The notes under the pieces were generated by a model, which was given only the letters and a program-made list of their open reading frames with translations, was not told where the DNA came from and searched no databases. This document shows, one piece after another, positions 1 to 10,000 of a stretch of 64,000 bases of DNA (position 1 is the stretch's first letter; each line of letters begins with the position of its first letter). Both the position numbers and the translations under genes were made by a program. Source of the DNA: Symbiodinium sp. CCMP2592 (Eukaryota; Sar; Dinophyceae; Suessiales; Symbiodiniaceae); NCBI GenBank assembly GCA_905221615.1, contig CAJNDT010004891.1, positions 531,244-595,243 of the forward strand, read 5' to 3'.

Positions 1-1000
1 ACAGCATGTGCTGTTGCAGGTTTTGGAGGACCATGCAGTTTGATGTGGCTTGATGCGTTGGCTTCGGATGTATTCCTCCCTATAGGATTCTCATGTTCGG
101 AGACTTTGGTTAGGTGCCACGGTCACGCCCCTCCCGCAACTGGCCGTCCTGGGCTTCTGTTCAGGATCTTTTCGCGTGAAATCGAAGGCTTTACACATCG
201 CCGCTGCACTCCTGTCCTCCAGACAAGCCTAATTTTAACGCTACGCCGCCCGCCTCGGCTGTGTAGCGGCAGGGCGAGGGGGCAGTCGATGTTTTTTTAT
301 GCTAGGGCGGCCTGTCAAACCCCATCCTTTACACGGTTGTTGATACGAAGTGCGAGGAGAATGGGTAGGGGAGGGGGGGAGGGCGGGGGGGGAGGGGGGG
401 GGGGGAGGCCTGGGAGGGGGGGGGAGGCTGACAAATCAGGTAAAATGAGGGGAAGCCGGGCAAGGGGGTGGCAAACGAACGCAAAAAACGGGTGTCCAAA
501 CATTTGGACTGCAGGGAGGAGGATTAGGTGGAGGGTACCTGAGCTAACCCCCAAGACGCCTGGGCCTGTGGCCTCGGCGGATTCATCGTAGAAATATAAT
601 TGACTGCTTCTCATGCGAACATGATGGATCGTGCTCCCGCCACAGGGCCGTGTGCTTGTTGGCCTTGCGTATCGTTTTCTTGGCGCGGTGCCTGCGTACG
701 CATCCCGAAGTCGTGCTCGGGCCACCTGGCCACAGCGCGCATTTTCCGAGAATCGCTCCCCTGCCAGACCCGGGCACGTTTGATGTCAGGCTCATGCTTC
801 CGAGAGAGCCTGGCGTGCGTCCGCATCTTTTGCCACCGTCTGGTGTGTGTTTGGACTCGTCGGGTGGACACTTGTACTTACTTGTTCTCCTGGAAGGGTT
901 CTTGGATATTCTTGGGTATTCGGCTTGGACATGATTGGGCATGCTCAGTTCGACCCTCTGTTTAGCAAGCCAGGGATGGAGTTCCTGCGATTCTGCGAAG
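1..1000. other. 5' edge, no gene recognised
   Basis: Open frames exist on both strands (the longest reads 40-591 on +), but their products are Arg/Gly/Pro-rich, overlap one another, and show no family motif or exon-like boundary pattern. The only structured element is the G-tract at 364-427. Confidence 0.5.
364..427 (+). repeat. G-rich tract
   Basis: About 64 bases are almost entirely G with single A, C or T interruptions, giving many runs of four or more G. Such a tract could form G-quadruplexes; no function is shown. The antisense reading gives the proline-rich frame seen on the minus strand, which is therefore composition-driven. Confidence 0.85.
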
Positions 1001-1002
1001 CT

Positions 1003-1127
1003 CAAACCCTAAAACCCTAACCCTACAACCCTAACCCTACAACCCTAACCCTACAACCCTGAACCCAAAACCCGAACCCTAACCCTAAAACTAAAGCCCT
1101 AACCCTAAAACCCTAACCCCTAAACCT
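1003..1127 (+). repeat. interstitial telomere-like repeat (CCCTAA/CCCTACAA)
   Basis: Repeated CCCTAA, CCCTAAA and CCCTACAA units are the complement of the plant/algal-type TTTAGGG telomere motif. The array is short, degenerate and flanked by unique DNA, so it is interstitial rather than a chromosome end. Similar scraps recur at 5362-5380, 13150-13510, 33940-34030, 43318-43335, 47180-47210 and 50720-51550. Confidence 0.85.
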
Positions 1128-1262
1128 TCAGGTGGATTACCAAGCTGGCTCTTGGCCAGCCATCGAGCTAGAGACCAATGACGGGTCCGGACGAGTTCTG
1201 CGTGCAGACGTGAAAGGCCCGGTTTGGAGTTTAGAGTTTAGGGTGCTCCTGTTCGTGTTAAA

Positions 1263-1397
1263 GTGGCCGTGTTTCAAGCGCCGGCAGATTGGAAGTCCGA
1301 TCACTTGGTGCAGTTCCTCAACATGCGCCTGGAGGCCATGGACTCATGGGACGCCCAGAGTCGAAGAGCTGCCTTCACCGTTCTGCAGTTGCTTTTT
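1263..1397 (+). other. exon-like frame upstream of the SelM gene
   Basis: One frame reads an amphipathic, Leu/Arg-rich stretch (around ADWKSDHLVQFLNMRLEAM) ending near a CTGCAG at about 1388, with a stop in that frame at 1398. It could be a 5' exon of the SelM-like gene or of another gene. No family is recognised and the joins are not resolved. Confidence 0.25.
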
Positions 1398-1530
1398 TGA
1401 GGCCGCAGAGGACGAAGGCAAAACCGGAGCCATCGGAGGAGCTTGGAGCGCTGAGATCCAGCCGCTCGGCAGCATCCTGCGAGCAAAAAGCGATTCTCAC
1501 GGGCCCGCGTGGCCCGCGTGGCACCATGCG

Positions 1531-2626
1531 GCACCAAGGAGCTGCTCCGGCTGACGCTTGAATCAACTCCCTGAGGCACGTGCCACAGCGTTTCGAAGAG
1601 GTCGAACAAAAGGCCCGCCATCCCACCCGCGGAGGCACGGCGCTTCATCAAGGAGCCCGGCCACGCTGATACCTACGTTGGGCTGAAGGCGGGGCTCTGG
1701 TTCGGATGGCCGAGACCTGGTATCGGTCTGACTGGGAAGGTGAACTTCATCCCGCATCACAATCCGGACCTTGTCTTCTTCAATGAGTGCCAGTCCCAAC
1801 TCCGTTCTGTCGCATGCTTTCACGGTTAAGCTGGTTCTACGCAGGCACGGAGAGGAGCAGGAGAGGCTGGATCTTGGCCGCTACAACTTGCAGCAGATCC
1901 ACGATCTCATGGCTGCGAAGGGCTTCAAGCGCTCCCTGACTTCCAACATCTTGGCCCATCATAATGTATATATATATATATATATATATGTCTATAGCTA
2001 TATCTATATCTATATCGAAATCTATATGATGAACATGGTGAACATCACAATTTGGTGATTTATCACTCCCAGCCGGTCCGTTTCGAGGCAAGGAGCCCAA
2101 GAAGTACAAGGGGGAGATTCGCACCTGCAGCGGCTGACGCTTGAACCAGCTGCCTGAGGCACCCTTTGCTTTGCTTCTTCGCATTGCCCTGCACGCAAAA
2201 GAGACCCTGACGGGAGACGCCAGAGGTTCGTAAGTTCGTCCTTGGGCATGGTAACGCTGACTCTTACGTTGGGCTTCGGCACCTTGGATCTGCAATGCAG
2301 TTGAACTCACACGCTGATGGGTCGACACTGTTCTTCCCGTGCTCCCACTTTCCAGGCTCAATTTTGTGCCTCACCACCCGCCCGTGTTCTACACCTTTGA
2401 CGAGAACGGCAACGAGAAAGAGTCGTGTTTCTGCAGCAAATTCAGATGCCCTGTGCCTAGATTTTAATGAGCAGGGCTTTGAATTGAGGATTGACATGAG
2501 CGACTACTCCTTGGTGGAGTTGCAGGACTGTTCAGGGATCCAACCGGGTGCCGGAGCGCATGCCGTGAGAGTGTCGCATAGGAGCTGATGGCGGAGAAGG
2601 GCTTCATAAAGAAGGAGCTGCTCTAG
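1531..2626 (+). CDS. two-domain selenoprotein M-like protein (two UGA-Sec)
   Basis: Two SelM-type thioredoxin-like domains lie head to tail, each with motif CSGU followed by RLNQLPE. The TGA codons are 1552-1554 and 2135-2137. Domain 1 exons: up to 1575, 1635-1688 (ARRFIKEP), 1740-1792 (VNFIPHHNPDLVFFNE), 1845-1930 (EEQERLDLGRYNLQQIHDLM, then KGFK). Domain 2 exons: 2073-2158, 2226-2278 (VRKFVLGHG), 2356-2421 (LNFVPHHPP, DENGNEK), 2489-2525 (IDMSDYSLVELQ), 2582-2626 (ELMAEKGFIKKELL, stop TAG). Phases agree at every join, including a GC-AG intron 1931-2072 linking the domains. Known SelM proteins have a CxxU redox motif and act in the ER as thiol oxidoreductases. The 5' end, start codon and signal peptide are not found, and no SECIS element was confidently identified. 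Two separate genes remain possible, but only about 140 bp of TA-rich DNA separates the domains. Confidence 0.78.
1964..2024 (+). repeat. (TA)n / TATC microsatellite inside an inferred intron
   Basis: A run of TA followed by TATCTATATC variants lies between the two SelM domains, inside the inferred intron 1931-2072. Confidence 0.9.
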
Positions 2627-2642
2627 CCAATACATGCTTCTG

Positions 2643-2768
2643 GGCTGCAGCCGCTTTCCAACCCACGTTGTCCCGCACTTGTGCTCGTGACTGTATCGAA
2701 ACATACAGTCAATTATTCGCAACCCCCTGGCAATCGCGATTTTTCAGCATTGAAAAGCGGCTGCAGCC
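2643..2768 (+). other. large 3'-UTR hairpin after the selenoprotein stop
   Basis: GGCTGCAGCCGCTTT at 2643-2657 is perfectly complementary to AAAGCGGCTGCAGCC at 2754-2768. Inside lies a second perfect 9-bp hairpin, TGACTGTAT / ATACAGTCA, with a CGAAAC loop (2691-2714). The location 17 bases after the TAG is where a SECIS-bearing 3' UTR would lie. However, the inner hairpin pairs TGA with TCA by Watson-Crick pairing and lacks the non-canonical GA quartet, so it is not a standard SECIS. Its role is unknown. Confidence 0.55.
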
Positions 2769-2769
2769 G

Positions 2770-3380
2770 AATGTACAAAGCCAAGACGTGTGAGGTGCGA
2801 GCAGTTCGAATCGTACATCCTTTGGGCGAGCCTTACTGCGATACAGCGGGGCTGTCAGCAATTCAGCTCCAATGAAGCTTTCACCGGCATCAATGACTGG
2901 TTCGGGTACCCCGGTTTACACAGTTACATCTAAAGACACCGGGACAAGCCTGAGCAACGGAGACATGGCCCAGCCAGGGGGTACCCGACCGTGATGCCTG
3001 CGAGCTGAGCACCTGTTGTCCAGCTGACAGGTCCCTTGCTGCTTCGTGAAGTTTCGGTTCCGCCCAATGAGGGCTCCTTGTGCATCACGAGTCCTTCGGC
3101 TCGTGTGCACATGATAATGTGAGAACCCCGGCTTGAGCTGTGATGAGCTCCAGCAAGGGTGGCTTAGATGCTGTTTCAGGTCTAGTACTCGTAGTGTATT
3201 GCAGCTTCTGTGTGTGGTGCCAGCGGCCAGTTAACATTGCCTGTTGAGTGTGCCAGCCGGAGCGGAGTTGCCAGTGATCGGCTCATGCCCGGTGGCCATG
3301 AATGGCAAAGGCGCAGTGCCAACCACCAGACCGGAGCTGCGAGACCCAAAAAGAGGGGACTGCAGACCTCGCGGGCGCCC
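2770..3380. other. intergenic, no gene recognised
   Basis: Only short unsupported frames are present. There is a strong local hairpin, GTGCATCACGAG / CTCGTGTGCAC, at about 3080-3110 with a TCCTTCGG loop. It might belong to the selenoprotein 3' UTR, but it has no apical AA and cannot be called a SECIS. Confidence 0.4.
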
Positions 3381-4097
3381 TCGAGCCTTTCGTGCCTTGC
3401 AGAGCCCTCCTGTGAGGCAAAGGCGGCCTTTGACGAAGCTCAGAAGGAGCTCGACGTGGCTGACGAGGTCGCTTGCGAAAAGGAGGCCGGGAGAGCACTA
3501 AAAGGTTGGGTTGTCAGCTGGCAGAAATGGCATGGTTTTTGGTTTTTGTTTGTGTCAACGAGTACTTAGAGAGTTGGCAGAACATCGCACTCACCTCCTG
3601 AAGGTGGGCCTTGTCAAAGCCAAGACACAGTTGGAAGCCACAGAGCAAGCTTTGCAGGCGGGCTCATATCATGAGATTCGTCATAGACACCTTGTGGTGA
3701 ATTCCGTCTTGAGATTGGTTGAAGACTCTCCGATTCGAGGACAAAGCCAAAGTGATTGAGGCTGCCACGGGCGAGGTGGACGCATTCTCGGAGGCGTGCT
3801 GAGAGCATATCCGGGTTGAGAACTTGGACACCGGTTTCTTCCATGACTGCCTTCATGGTCTGGAAACAAGTTTCTGAACCACCTGCGTCGCTTGACACTG
3901 AAACCCTGAAGGTGCTTGCGGTCTTCACGGAGGTCGCCGAGCGATCGCATCCTCCCGAAGTGCCAGAAGATGCGAAGGATGCGGAGGCCGAAGGCACCTC
4001 CACCGCAGCAGCGGAGGCCCGGACCGGGCTTGCTTCCCGTGCTTCCATTATGTGTGTTGGTGCCAACTATGCCACAGAGTATAGTATAGTGCAGTAA
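3380..4097 (+). CDS. coiled-coil-like exon fragments, unknown protein
   Basis: Several short stretches in different frames look like exons of an alpha-helical, Glu/Ala/Lys-rich protein: about 3405-3500 (EAKAAFDEAQKELDVADEVA), 3568-3660 (ELAEHRTHLLKV, then AKTQLEATEQALQ), 3751-3800 (DKAKVIEAATGEVDAFSEAC) and 3880-4070 (acidic, ending in EDAKDAEAEGTSTAAAEA). Heptad-like spacing of Leu/Val/Ala suggests a coiled coil. Start, stop and splice joins are unresolved. The final frame runs into the AGT satellite. No family is recognised. Confidence 0.3.
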
Positions 4098-4182
4098 TAC
4101 TAATAGTCACAGTAATAGGTAGTAGGTAAGAGTCATAGTAATAGTCATAGTCATAGTAATTGTCTCAGTCATAGTCAGTCTA

Positions 4183-4217
<35 letters not shown>

Positions 4218-4440
4218 CTACTACTACTACTAAGACTAAGACTGAGACTAAGACTGCGACTAAGACTTTAAGAGTAAGAGTAAGAGCAAGAGTAAGAGTA
4301 CTGTAATGGCAATGGCAGTGGCCATGGTAATAGTAATGGTCATGGTAACAGTAGTCGTGATCTAATCGTAATGGTAATGGAAATGGTATTGGTACTAGTA
4401 GTAGTAATAGTCTAGTATATAGTATAGCAATAGGTGACAA
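4081..4440 (+). repeat. AGT/AATAGTC trinucleotide-derived repeat
   Basis: A degenerate array of AGT, ATAGTC, TAATAG and GTAATGG units contains an uninterrupted (TAG)n core near 4183-4235. The long poly-Leu/Val frame on the minus strand is a by-product of the repeat. Confidence 0.9.
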
Positions 4441-5650
4441 ATAGTTCAGAGTATATCACAGTCTAGTACCGTAGAATAGAGTAGAACAGAGTAGAGCAGA
4501 GCAGAGCAGAACGGAGTCGAGCGGAGTAGAGAAAAAGAGAAGACGAGAAAAGACCATGGGCTTTAGGCTCCAGACAAAGACTGTAGAGTTTCGCAGTTTA
4601 GAGAGTACAGGGCGTGTGGGAGTAAAGAGTATGTGTTCATTATACGGTACAGAGTATAGGGTACAACATTGCTCAGTACGCGGTAAATGTTACAGTATGC
4701 AGTAGACAGAACATAGTAGAGAGTATAGCATATAGCATAGTCTATACTGTATACACAGTGTGTAGTATGTAGTATGGTAGTATAGAGTGGAGAGTATATA
4801 GTGTAAAGCGTATTGTATGTAGTGCATTTCGGCTATGTCGTATCCAGTATACAGCATATTGTGTCTAGAGATAGCATCTCATACACATGTAGCACGCCAC
4901 GCAGTATGTCGTATATCGTAGAGGGTACTGAGTACATCGCATGTAGTATATGTAGTATGTAGTATAGAGTCTAGAGTATGCAGGGATATAGTATAGAGTA
5001 AAGTACGGTATATGGCCTCACTCTGGGTAGAACAAAGTATAGAGTATGACGTATCGTGTTAGCGCAAAGTACAGTGTATAGTACAGTGTATAGTACGGGG
5101 TACGAAAATAGTGTACAGTAGGGTGCACAGTATAGTGTATCGTACAGAGGGTAGTATAGTGTGCAGTATGTGGTGTAATGTATAGTAACGCACAGTAGAG
5201 TCGGAACAATTGCATAGTGTACAGTTTCGTGATCAGATGTCATTCGGTCAGAATATGTTTTTGATACCAAGATTCTACAAACATGCAATCGTGCGTGATG
5301 CATCTTCCCATCACCGTGCGACAGCCTTGCAGTGATACACTCTTTTTAAACAGTGAACTTTAAACCCTAAACCCTAAACTCTCCTATGATGTTCTGGTAC
5401 TTGTGGTAAGAGATGCTGCTTGCTCTTGACGGCTTCTCGCAGGGGGCGGCGACTGAACCTCCAAAAGTCGGATCCTCGGTGTCAGGGTATAGTATAAGAC
5501 AGTATAAGACAGTAGAATATAGTGTGAGATACCAGAGGACAGTATGATTCAACGTATAGTATAGTATATAGTATAGTACAGTATAGTACAGTCTAGTATA
5601 GTATTAGTATAGTATTAGTATAGTATAGTATACTACAGTATAATATAGCA
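4441..5650 (+). repeat. degenerate AGTATA satellite-like DNA
   Basis: About 1.2 kb is dominated by AGTATAGT, GTACAGTATA and related five- to ten-base motifs, broken by a short non-repetitive island at about 5200-5480 that includes an AAACCCT scrap. No gene. Minus-strand Tyr/Leu-rich frames (4971-5303) arise from the repeat. Confidence 0.85.
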
Positions 5651-5924
5651 TAACCGAAGTCAGACCCTTTACCGAGGCCTGAGCACCTTCCCAGGTCGAG
5701 GCCTCGGGCTCTCTCCGAAGGATCGAGCGCAGGTCGCAGGCGTGAGGGCCTTGCAGTCTGATGCCAGGAGCTTTCGCACCTCCGTGCCTTCCCAAAACTG
5801 AAGGCTGTTTGCACACATCAGCTTAATTCGATAAATGAGAAATGCGCTCAACCCGCAAGCTAGAACATGCTGATGCCTGAGTGCGATGGGAACAGCTACT
5901 GGCTGAATCTCGCGCTGGGCAGGT

Positions 5925-6401
5925 GTGAGTTGGGTTGATCTCATGGCAGTGCCAGGAAGCGACGGGGAAATCGCAGTGGTCACTGCCTCCTTGTATCTTA
6001 AATGTGCAGATGCCCAGTCACTCGCACACACACATGCCGACCTCCGTGAGCGCTTGCGGAGAAATCGAGTGCAGGAACTTGGACTCAAGCTTACGGCGAC
6101 CCAGGCTACTCCAACCCTCACACTCAGAACCCTCCACAGGCGCAAGCTCGTTGCCTTGGAAGACTTGGCTCTGGCATTCGAGCAGGACTTCTGCATGCCA
6201 GCACATCAGGTGACAAAGAGTTCCGGTTTGGCGTGTGATGCATTCGTGACTGCGGCAATCCCGCAGGGCAAGAAGGCTGCGCCTTTGGAACAGTGGCGCT
6301 GCCTGTTTGGGTTTCTTGAGCTGGCTCTAGCCACAAGTGCTGGTGTAAATAACCCGGAGCTCCCCGATACTGGCTTCAGCTCATTTTGCCAGGTGGGCTA
6401 G
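5925..6401 (+). CDS. helical exon fragments, possible EF-hand-family relative
   Basis: A 158-codon frame is open from 5925, and its peptide looks like consecutive exons. About 6008-6105 encodes ADLRERLRRNRVQELGLKLT and ends in CAG; about 6140-6209 encodes RRKLVALEDLALAFEQDF and ends CATCAG followed by GTGAC, a good donor. Composition resembles the helical parts of the EF-hand units that start 1 kb downstream, but no Ca-binding loop is visible. The true exon set is uncertain. Confidence 0.3.
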   Translation: MSWVDLMAVPGSDGEIAVVTASLYLKCADAQSLAHTHADLRERLRRNRVQELGLKLTATQATPTLTLRTLHRRKLVALEDLALAFEQDFCMPAHQVTKSSGLACDAFVTAAIPQGKKAAPLEQWRCLFGFLELALATSAGVNNPELPDTGFSSFCQVG

Positions 6402-7290
6402 AGACATCTACCGCCGTATAGCCCTGGTGAGTGACTGAGTTGCGGATCCTTGTGGATGGAGCCATCTGCCCAGCAAAGCGTCCGCCATGCGCGATACTTT
6501 ACATGCTTACAGCTGGTATTAATTACATATCTAACACACACATTTATTCGTGTACACACATACACTTGTATACATACAGCTCCTCTGAGGCGCTGAGGAG
6601 ACAAGGTTGGACTGTCCGGGAGGCAAGGGGGAACACCCAGCTGCCGGCCAGGGACGCCTGCTTTATTTTGCTATGGTGTACTACGTGATACTATATCGCA
6701 GCGCATTATTCTGTAGAATTCTGTTTCACTCTATGATATATTAGGCTATAATAGGCTATACTACCATACCATACTATACTATATCATACTGTCTTACACT
6801 TTAGATTACATTCTCCTATTTCCGGTTTACTATAGTCGACTATTACGATGGTTAGCAGGCCTTTGACCTGGTGACCAAAGACCGACGGGCACAGAAGAGC
6901 GAATTCTTCACGCTGGTGCGGCCCCCAGAACTATCCAGGAATTAGGGTTTCAGGGTTCAAGGGTTTAGGGCCTAGGGCCCTGCAAGAACAGCCTTCGTTT
7001 GATTTTAACTCTCACAGCACTTCCGTTCGATGGAGTTCGGATGGGATCGAAGAATGCGCCCAAAAAGCTTCAGCTGTGCTTCATGGAGTGTTGTTGATGT
7101 CAATGTGGAGAATGATGCGGAGACATGGCGAAAGGAATCCTCGAGTCTGTTCAAGTCTTCTGTTGGAAGCGCAGGTGACCCTAGGCTGTAGGTGGGTGAC
7201 CAGCCAAATTAACGCAGCACGGCATATGCCAAGCTTCCATCTGAGTGTGAGGTCTGCAGGTTTGCCGTTCACGGCTAAGAAAGTTGATGT
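6402..7290. other. intergenic; TA-rich simple repeats at 6665-6840
   Basis: No gene recognised. Degenerate ACTATA/ATACTAT repeats occupy about 6665-6840. A TTAGGG/TTTCAGGG-like patch lies at 6941-6970. The remaining frames are short and motif-free. Confidence 0.5.
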
Positions 7291-7303
7291 CTAGTTCCGA
7301 GAG

Positions 7304-7666
7304 GTGAACAGCCTTGAGCTTGGCCTCCGCTCCGAGCAGCTGGAGTGGCTGTGCCGTCCTCGGACTCGCATTGCCAGTTCCCATAAAGCGCTGGCGGCTC
7401 TCAGGTGGAAGCTGTCTGACACGAATGCAGATGGTCTCCTGGACTACATCGAGTTTGCTCAGCGCATCGCGGAGGTTGTTGGCGGGGATGGATGGTGGCA
7501 GCTGCTGGCTGTTGCCTTCTTGGGAGGTGACAGGCATCAGCACGACAGCCTTCCCAGTTCCTCGAGACGAGGAGCTGCCGATACTGCCAGCTCCAAACGC
7601 CTGCAAGTTAAGGTTTCAGTATGTTTCAGTATTTTTTCAGCCTGTTTGGTGCCAGGAGGTGCTTGA
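7304..7666 (+). CDS. EF-hand exon, partial gene
   Basis: The + frame contains a canonical EF-hand loop, DTNADGLLDYIE (about 7420-7455), followed by a helix FAQRIAEVV. Loop positions 1, 3, 5 and 12 are D, N, D and E, with G at 6, as expected for Ca2+ binding. Upstream codons (SLELGLRSEQLEWL) form a plausible entering helix, though a CAG at 7403 may be a splice boundary. The frame after about 7500 is probably intron. It sits just before the tandem EF-hand units and may be their 5' member. Confidence 0.5.
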   Translation: MNSLELGLRSEQLEWLCRPRTRIASSHKALAALRWKLSDTNADGLLDYIEFAQRIAEVVGGDGWWQLLAVAFLGGDRHQHDSLPSSSRRGAADTASSKRLQVKVSVCFSIFSACLVPGGA

Positions 7667-8259
7667 ACCCCCCAGTCCGGGCCCTCGACCTCCCATGTCC
7701 TTACTCAACGCGGCGGCCGGAATGTCCGAAGTTTGGGACTCGGGGCTAAGGGTGCAGTCATCGAGCTGAGAGCGAGTGAAGTAAGAGTGCTGCGAGCAGC
7801 TCTGCTTGACTTGCGGCTGAAAGATGCAGACTTGCCCTGTAGCACCACCGCAGATTCCAAGGCTTGGGCCAATCTTTGCCAAGCTCGGGACCTGTGTGCC
7901 CAGCAGGAGATTTCACTTGGCCACCTCTGCTCAGCTTCGGATGGCAGCACATTGCTTGGAGGAGCGCAGGTTGAGCATCGGCATGGCAGGAACCTCAGAC
8001 GAGCCCGTGAGCCTACGTCTAGCAGGTCAGTGCTTTCTGGCGCCCTAGGACTCTAGGACTCTAGGAACCGAGGGCCCAGGCCAAATCCCGCCCATTTAGG
8101 TGGTGCAGACGAGATCAGTCTAGAATACTTTCTTGTGCTCATGAAGAGCAATGTGTTTGGACATCGCCAGGCTCGCCCGGCACACTCGATGCAGGCACGT
8201 CCCTACAGCTGTCATGCAGTGCAGCGGCCTTTCTTAACCCCTCCAGGCTCTGTCCTTGC
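7667..8259 (+). other. exon-like remnants between EF-hand exons
   Basis: A frame at 7770-7960 gives a helical, Leu/Ala-rich peptide (RVLRAALLDLRLKDADL). Another stretch at about 8100-8150 reads GADEISLEYFLVLMKS after a TTTAG. They may be exons of the EF-hand gene family, but no motif proves it. Confidence 0.25.
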
Positions 8260-9080
8260 ATGTCGTGCGCCTGTGATTCTGCAGGAAATCTGCTCCCGTG
8301 TCAACGACGCGTTGCGCCGAAAGGCTCAGCTTTCACAACACCCAAGCTCGCAGAGTGCCCTACTGCAGAGATTTCTGCTCCTGACCAGTCTTTCAGTGCA
8401 GGGACAGACGCCGGACGCGCTGTTCGACGCCCTGGCTGCGGCCTAAGTTCAGACGCCAGTCGAAAAGTTGCCATAGCCGTGGCTTACAGTCCGTCACGAC
8501 TTCATCACAGAGACTTTCAGGCGGGTGGTGGTCAAGAAGTACGTTGGCCCGACTTCCGGGCACTGTTTGCGCAAATCGAGCCCGACCCTTTAAGGGGCAC
8601 TGCAACTACATCAACAACGACAGGGGACATAACCCTGCTGAGCAGATAAGGCCTTCCCTGGAAGAGTGGCAGCTACAGGAGCTCGCGCCTCAAGAAAAAC
8701 ACCCGCACGAGCACAACCAACGTGTGAAACAGCAGCTTCCATGTGCTCTTCGTGCTTCGACAAGGCTGTGGGCCACCTTCGACACCAACGCCGATGGTGG
8801 CATTTCTCGCGAGGACTTGTTTTTGGTGGGGTGATCTGCATGCAGCTGCGTGCAACCTTGGCACCCGTCGCAGGAGTTCAAGAAGCAACTTGCGAACGTG
8901 CAGGCGCTTTCCGGCCCGTTTGGCTCTGAAGGGTTTGTAGATTGTACTCCCGTTTGCGGTGTGGACATTAAGACCATGGGCAGGCTTCGGCAACGGCGGG
9001 TGCCGCCCCGCAGGCCAGGATTTGCTAATGCTGAAGTGGTCCAGTTGCAGCTTCCGTGGATCTCCCGCTAAGCACGCTGT
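8260..9080 (+). CDS. EF-hand unit U0 (type I)
   Basis: First of a family of about 0.9 kb units, each a set of short exons in different frames. In order: EICSRVNDALRRKAQ (8284-8328, after CTGCAG); GQTPDALFDALAA (from 8402); GGGQEVRWPDFRALFAQIEP (about 8521-8585); RPSLEEWQLQE, whose GC donor (CAGGA followed by GCTCGC) restores QELW with the next exon; LWATFDTNADGGISRED (about 8766-8816); and QEFKKQL-like sequence at about 8875. The loop DTNADGGISRED has Asp instead of Glu at position 12, which usually weakens Ca2+ coordination. A calcium-sensor repeat protein is inferred. Full joins and the start are unresolved. Confidence 0.5.
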
Positions 9081-10000
9081 CAGGCTCGAGCAGCAGGATC
9101 TCTGCAGGCCAGCCATCTCCGTTCGGAAGTTGCTGCGAAGCTTCCGACGTCATTCGAAGCTTCGCTTTGGATCCGGAGGAAATCTGCGCGCGCGTGAACG
9201 ATGCCCTGCGCAGAAAGGCCGGCATTTAACTCACTGCATGAAGCGGAAAATTCCGCCTCTCGCACCTTTGCACGTATTTCCGTGCAGGGCCAGACGCCGG
9301 ACGCGCTGTTCGACGCCCTGGCTGCGGCCTAAGTTCAGACGCCAGTCGAAAAGTTGCCATAGCCGTGGCTTGCAGTCCGTCACGACTTCACAGAGACTTT
9401 CAGGCGGGTGGTGGTCAAGAAGTACGTTGGCCCGACTTCCGGGCACTGTTTGCGCAAATCGAGCCCGACCCTTTGAGGGGCACTGCAACTACATCAACAA
9501 CGACAGGGGACATAACCCTGCTGAGCAGATAAGGCCTTCCCTGGAAGGGTGGCAGCTGCAGCAGCTGGCACCTCAAGAAAAGCAATCCCACCCAACGCAG
9601 CGTCCATGTGCTCTTTAAAATGCGTCGACAAGGTTGTGGGTCACCTTCGATTCCAATGCCGACGGTGGAATTTCTCGCGAGGATTGGTTTTAGTCGTGCG
9701 GCGATCTGCATGCAGCGGCAAACCTGAGTCCGGATGGCTACAGACGCCAGGGAAGGCGCTTGCTGCGTGTTGCAACCTTGGCACCCGTCGCAGGAGTTCA
9801 AGAAGCAACTTGCGAACGTGCAGGCGCTTTCCGGCCCGTTTGGCTCTGAAGGGTTTGCAGATTGTACTCCCGTTTGCGGTGTGGACATTAAGACCATGGG
9901 CAGGCTTCGGCAACGGCGGGTGCCGCCCCGCAGGCCAGGATTTGCTAATGCTGAAGTGGTCCAGTTGCAGCTTCCGTGGAGCTCCCGCTAAGTACACTGT
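9081..10000 (+). CDS. EF-hand unit U1 (mosaic of types I and II)
   Basis: Begins at the conserved CAGGCTCGAGCAGCAGGATC. The first half (EEICARVNDALRRKA exon near 9175-9225) matches U2-U5, while the GQTPDALFDALA / GGGQEVRWPDF exons and their introns (about 9290-9545) match U0. The EF loop reads DSNADGGISRED (about 9649-9684). QEFKKQLANVQA lies near 9797-9830. Exons and introns are both highly similar to neighbouring units, so duplication is recent or homogenised by conversion. Confidence 0.5.

Noticed and set aside
1003-1127. Chromosome end (true telomere)
   Set aside because: The array is short, mixed (CCCTAA, CCCTACAA) and flanked on both sides by unique sequence with a gene soon after.
2800-2822. 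tRNA T-arm-like sequence (AGTTCGAATC)
   Set aside because: No acceptor stem, D-arm or anticodon arm can be placed around it.
3067-3120. SECIS element (ATGA followed by a strong hairpin)
   Set aside because: The apical loop TCCTTCGG lacks the AA motif and there is no matching GA on the 3' side at the right distance.
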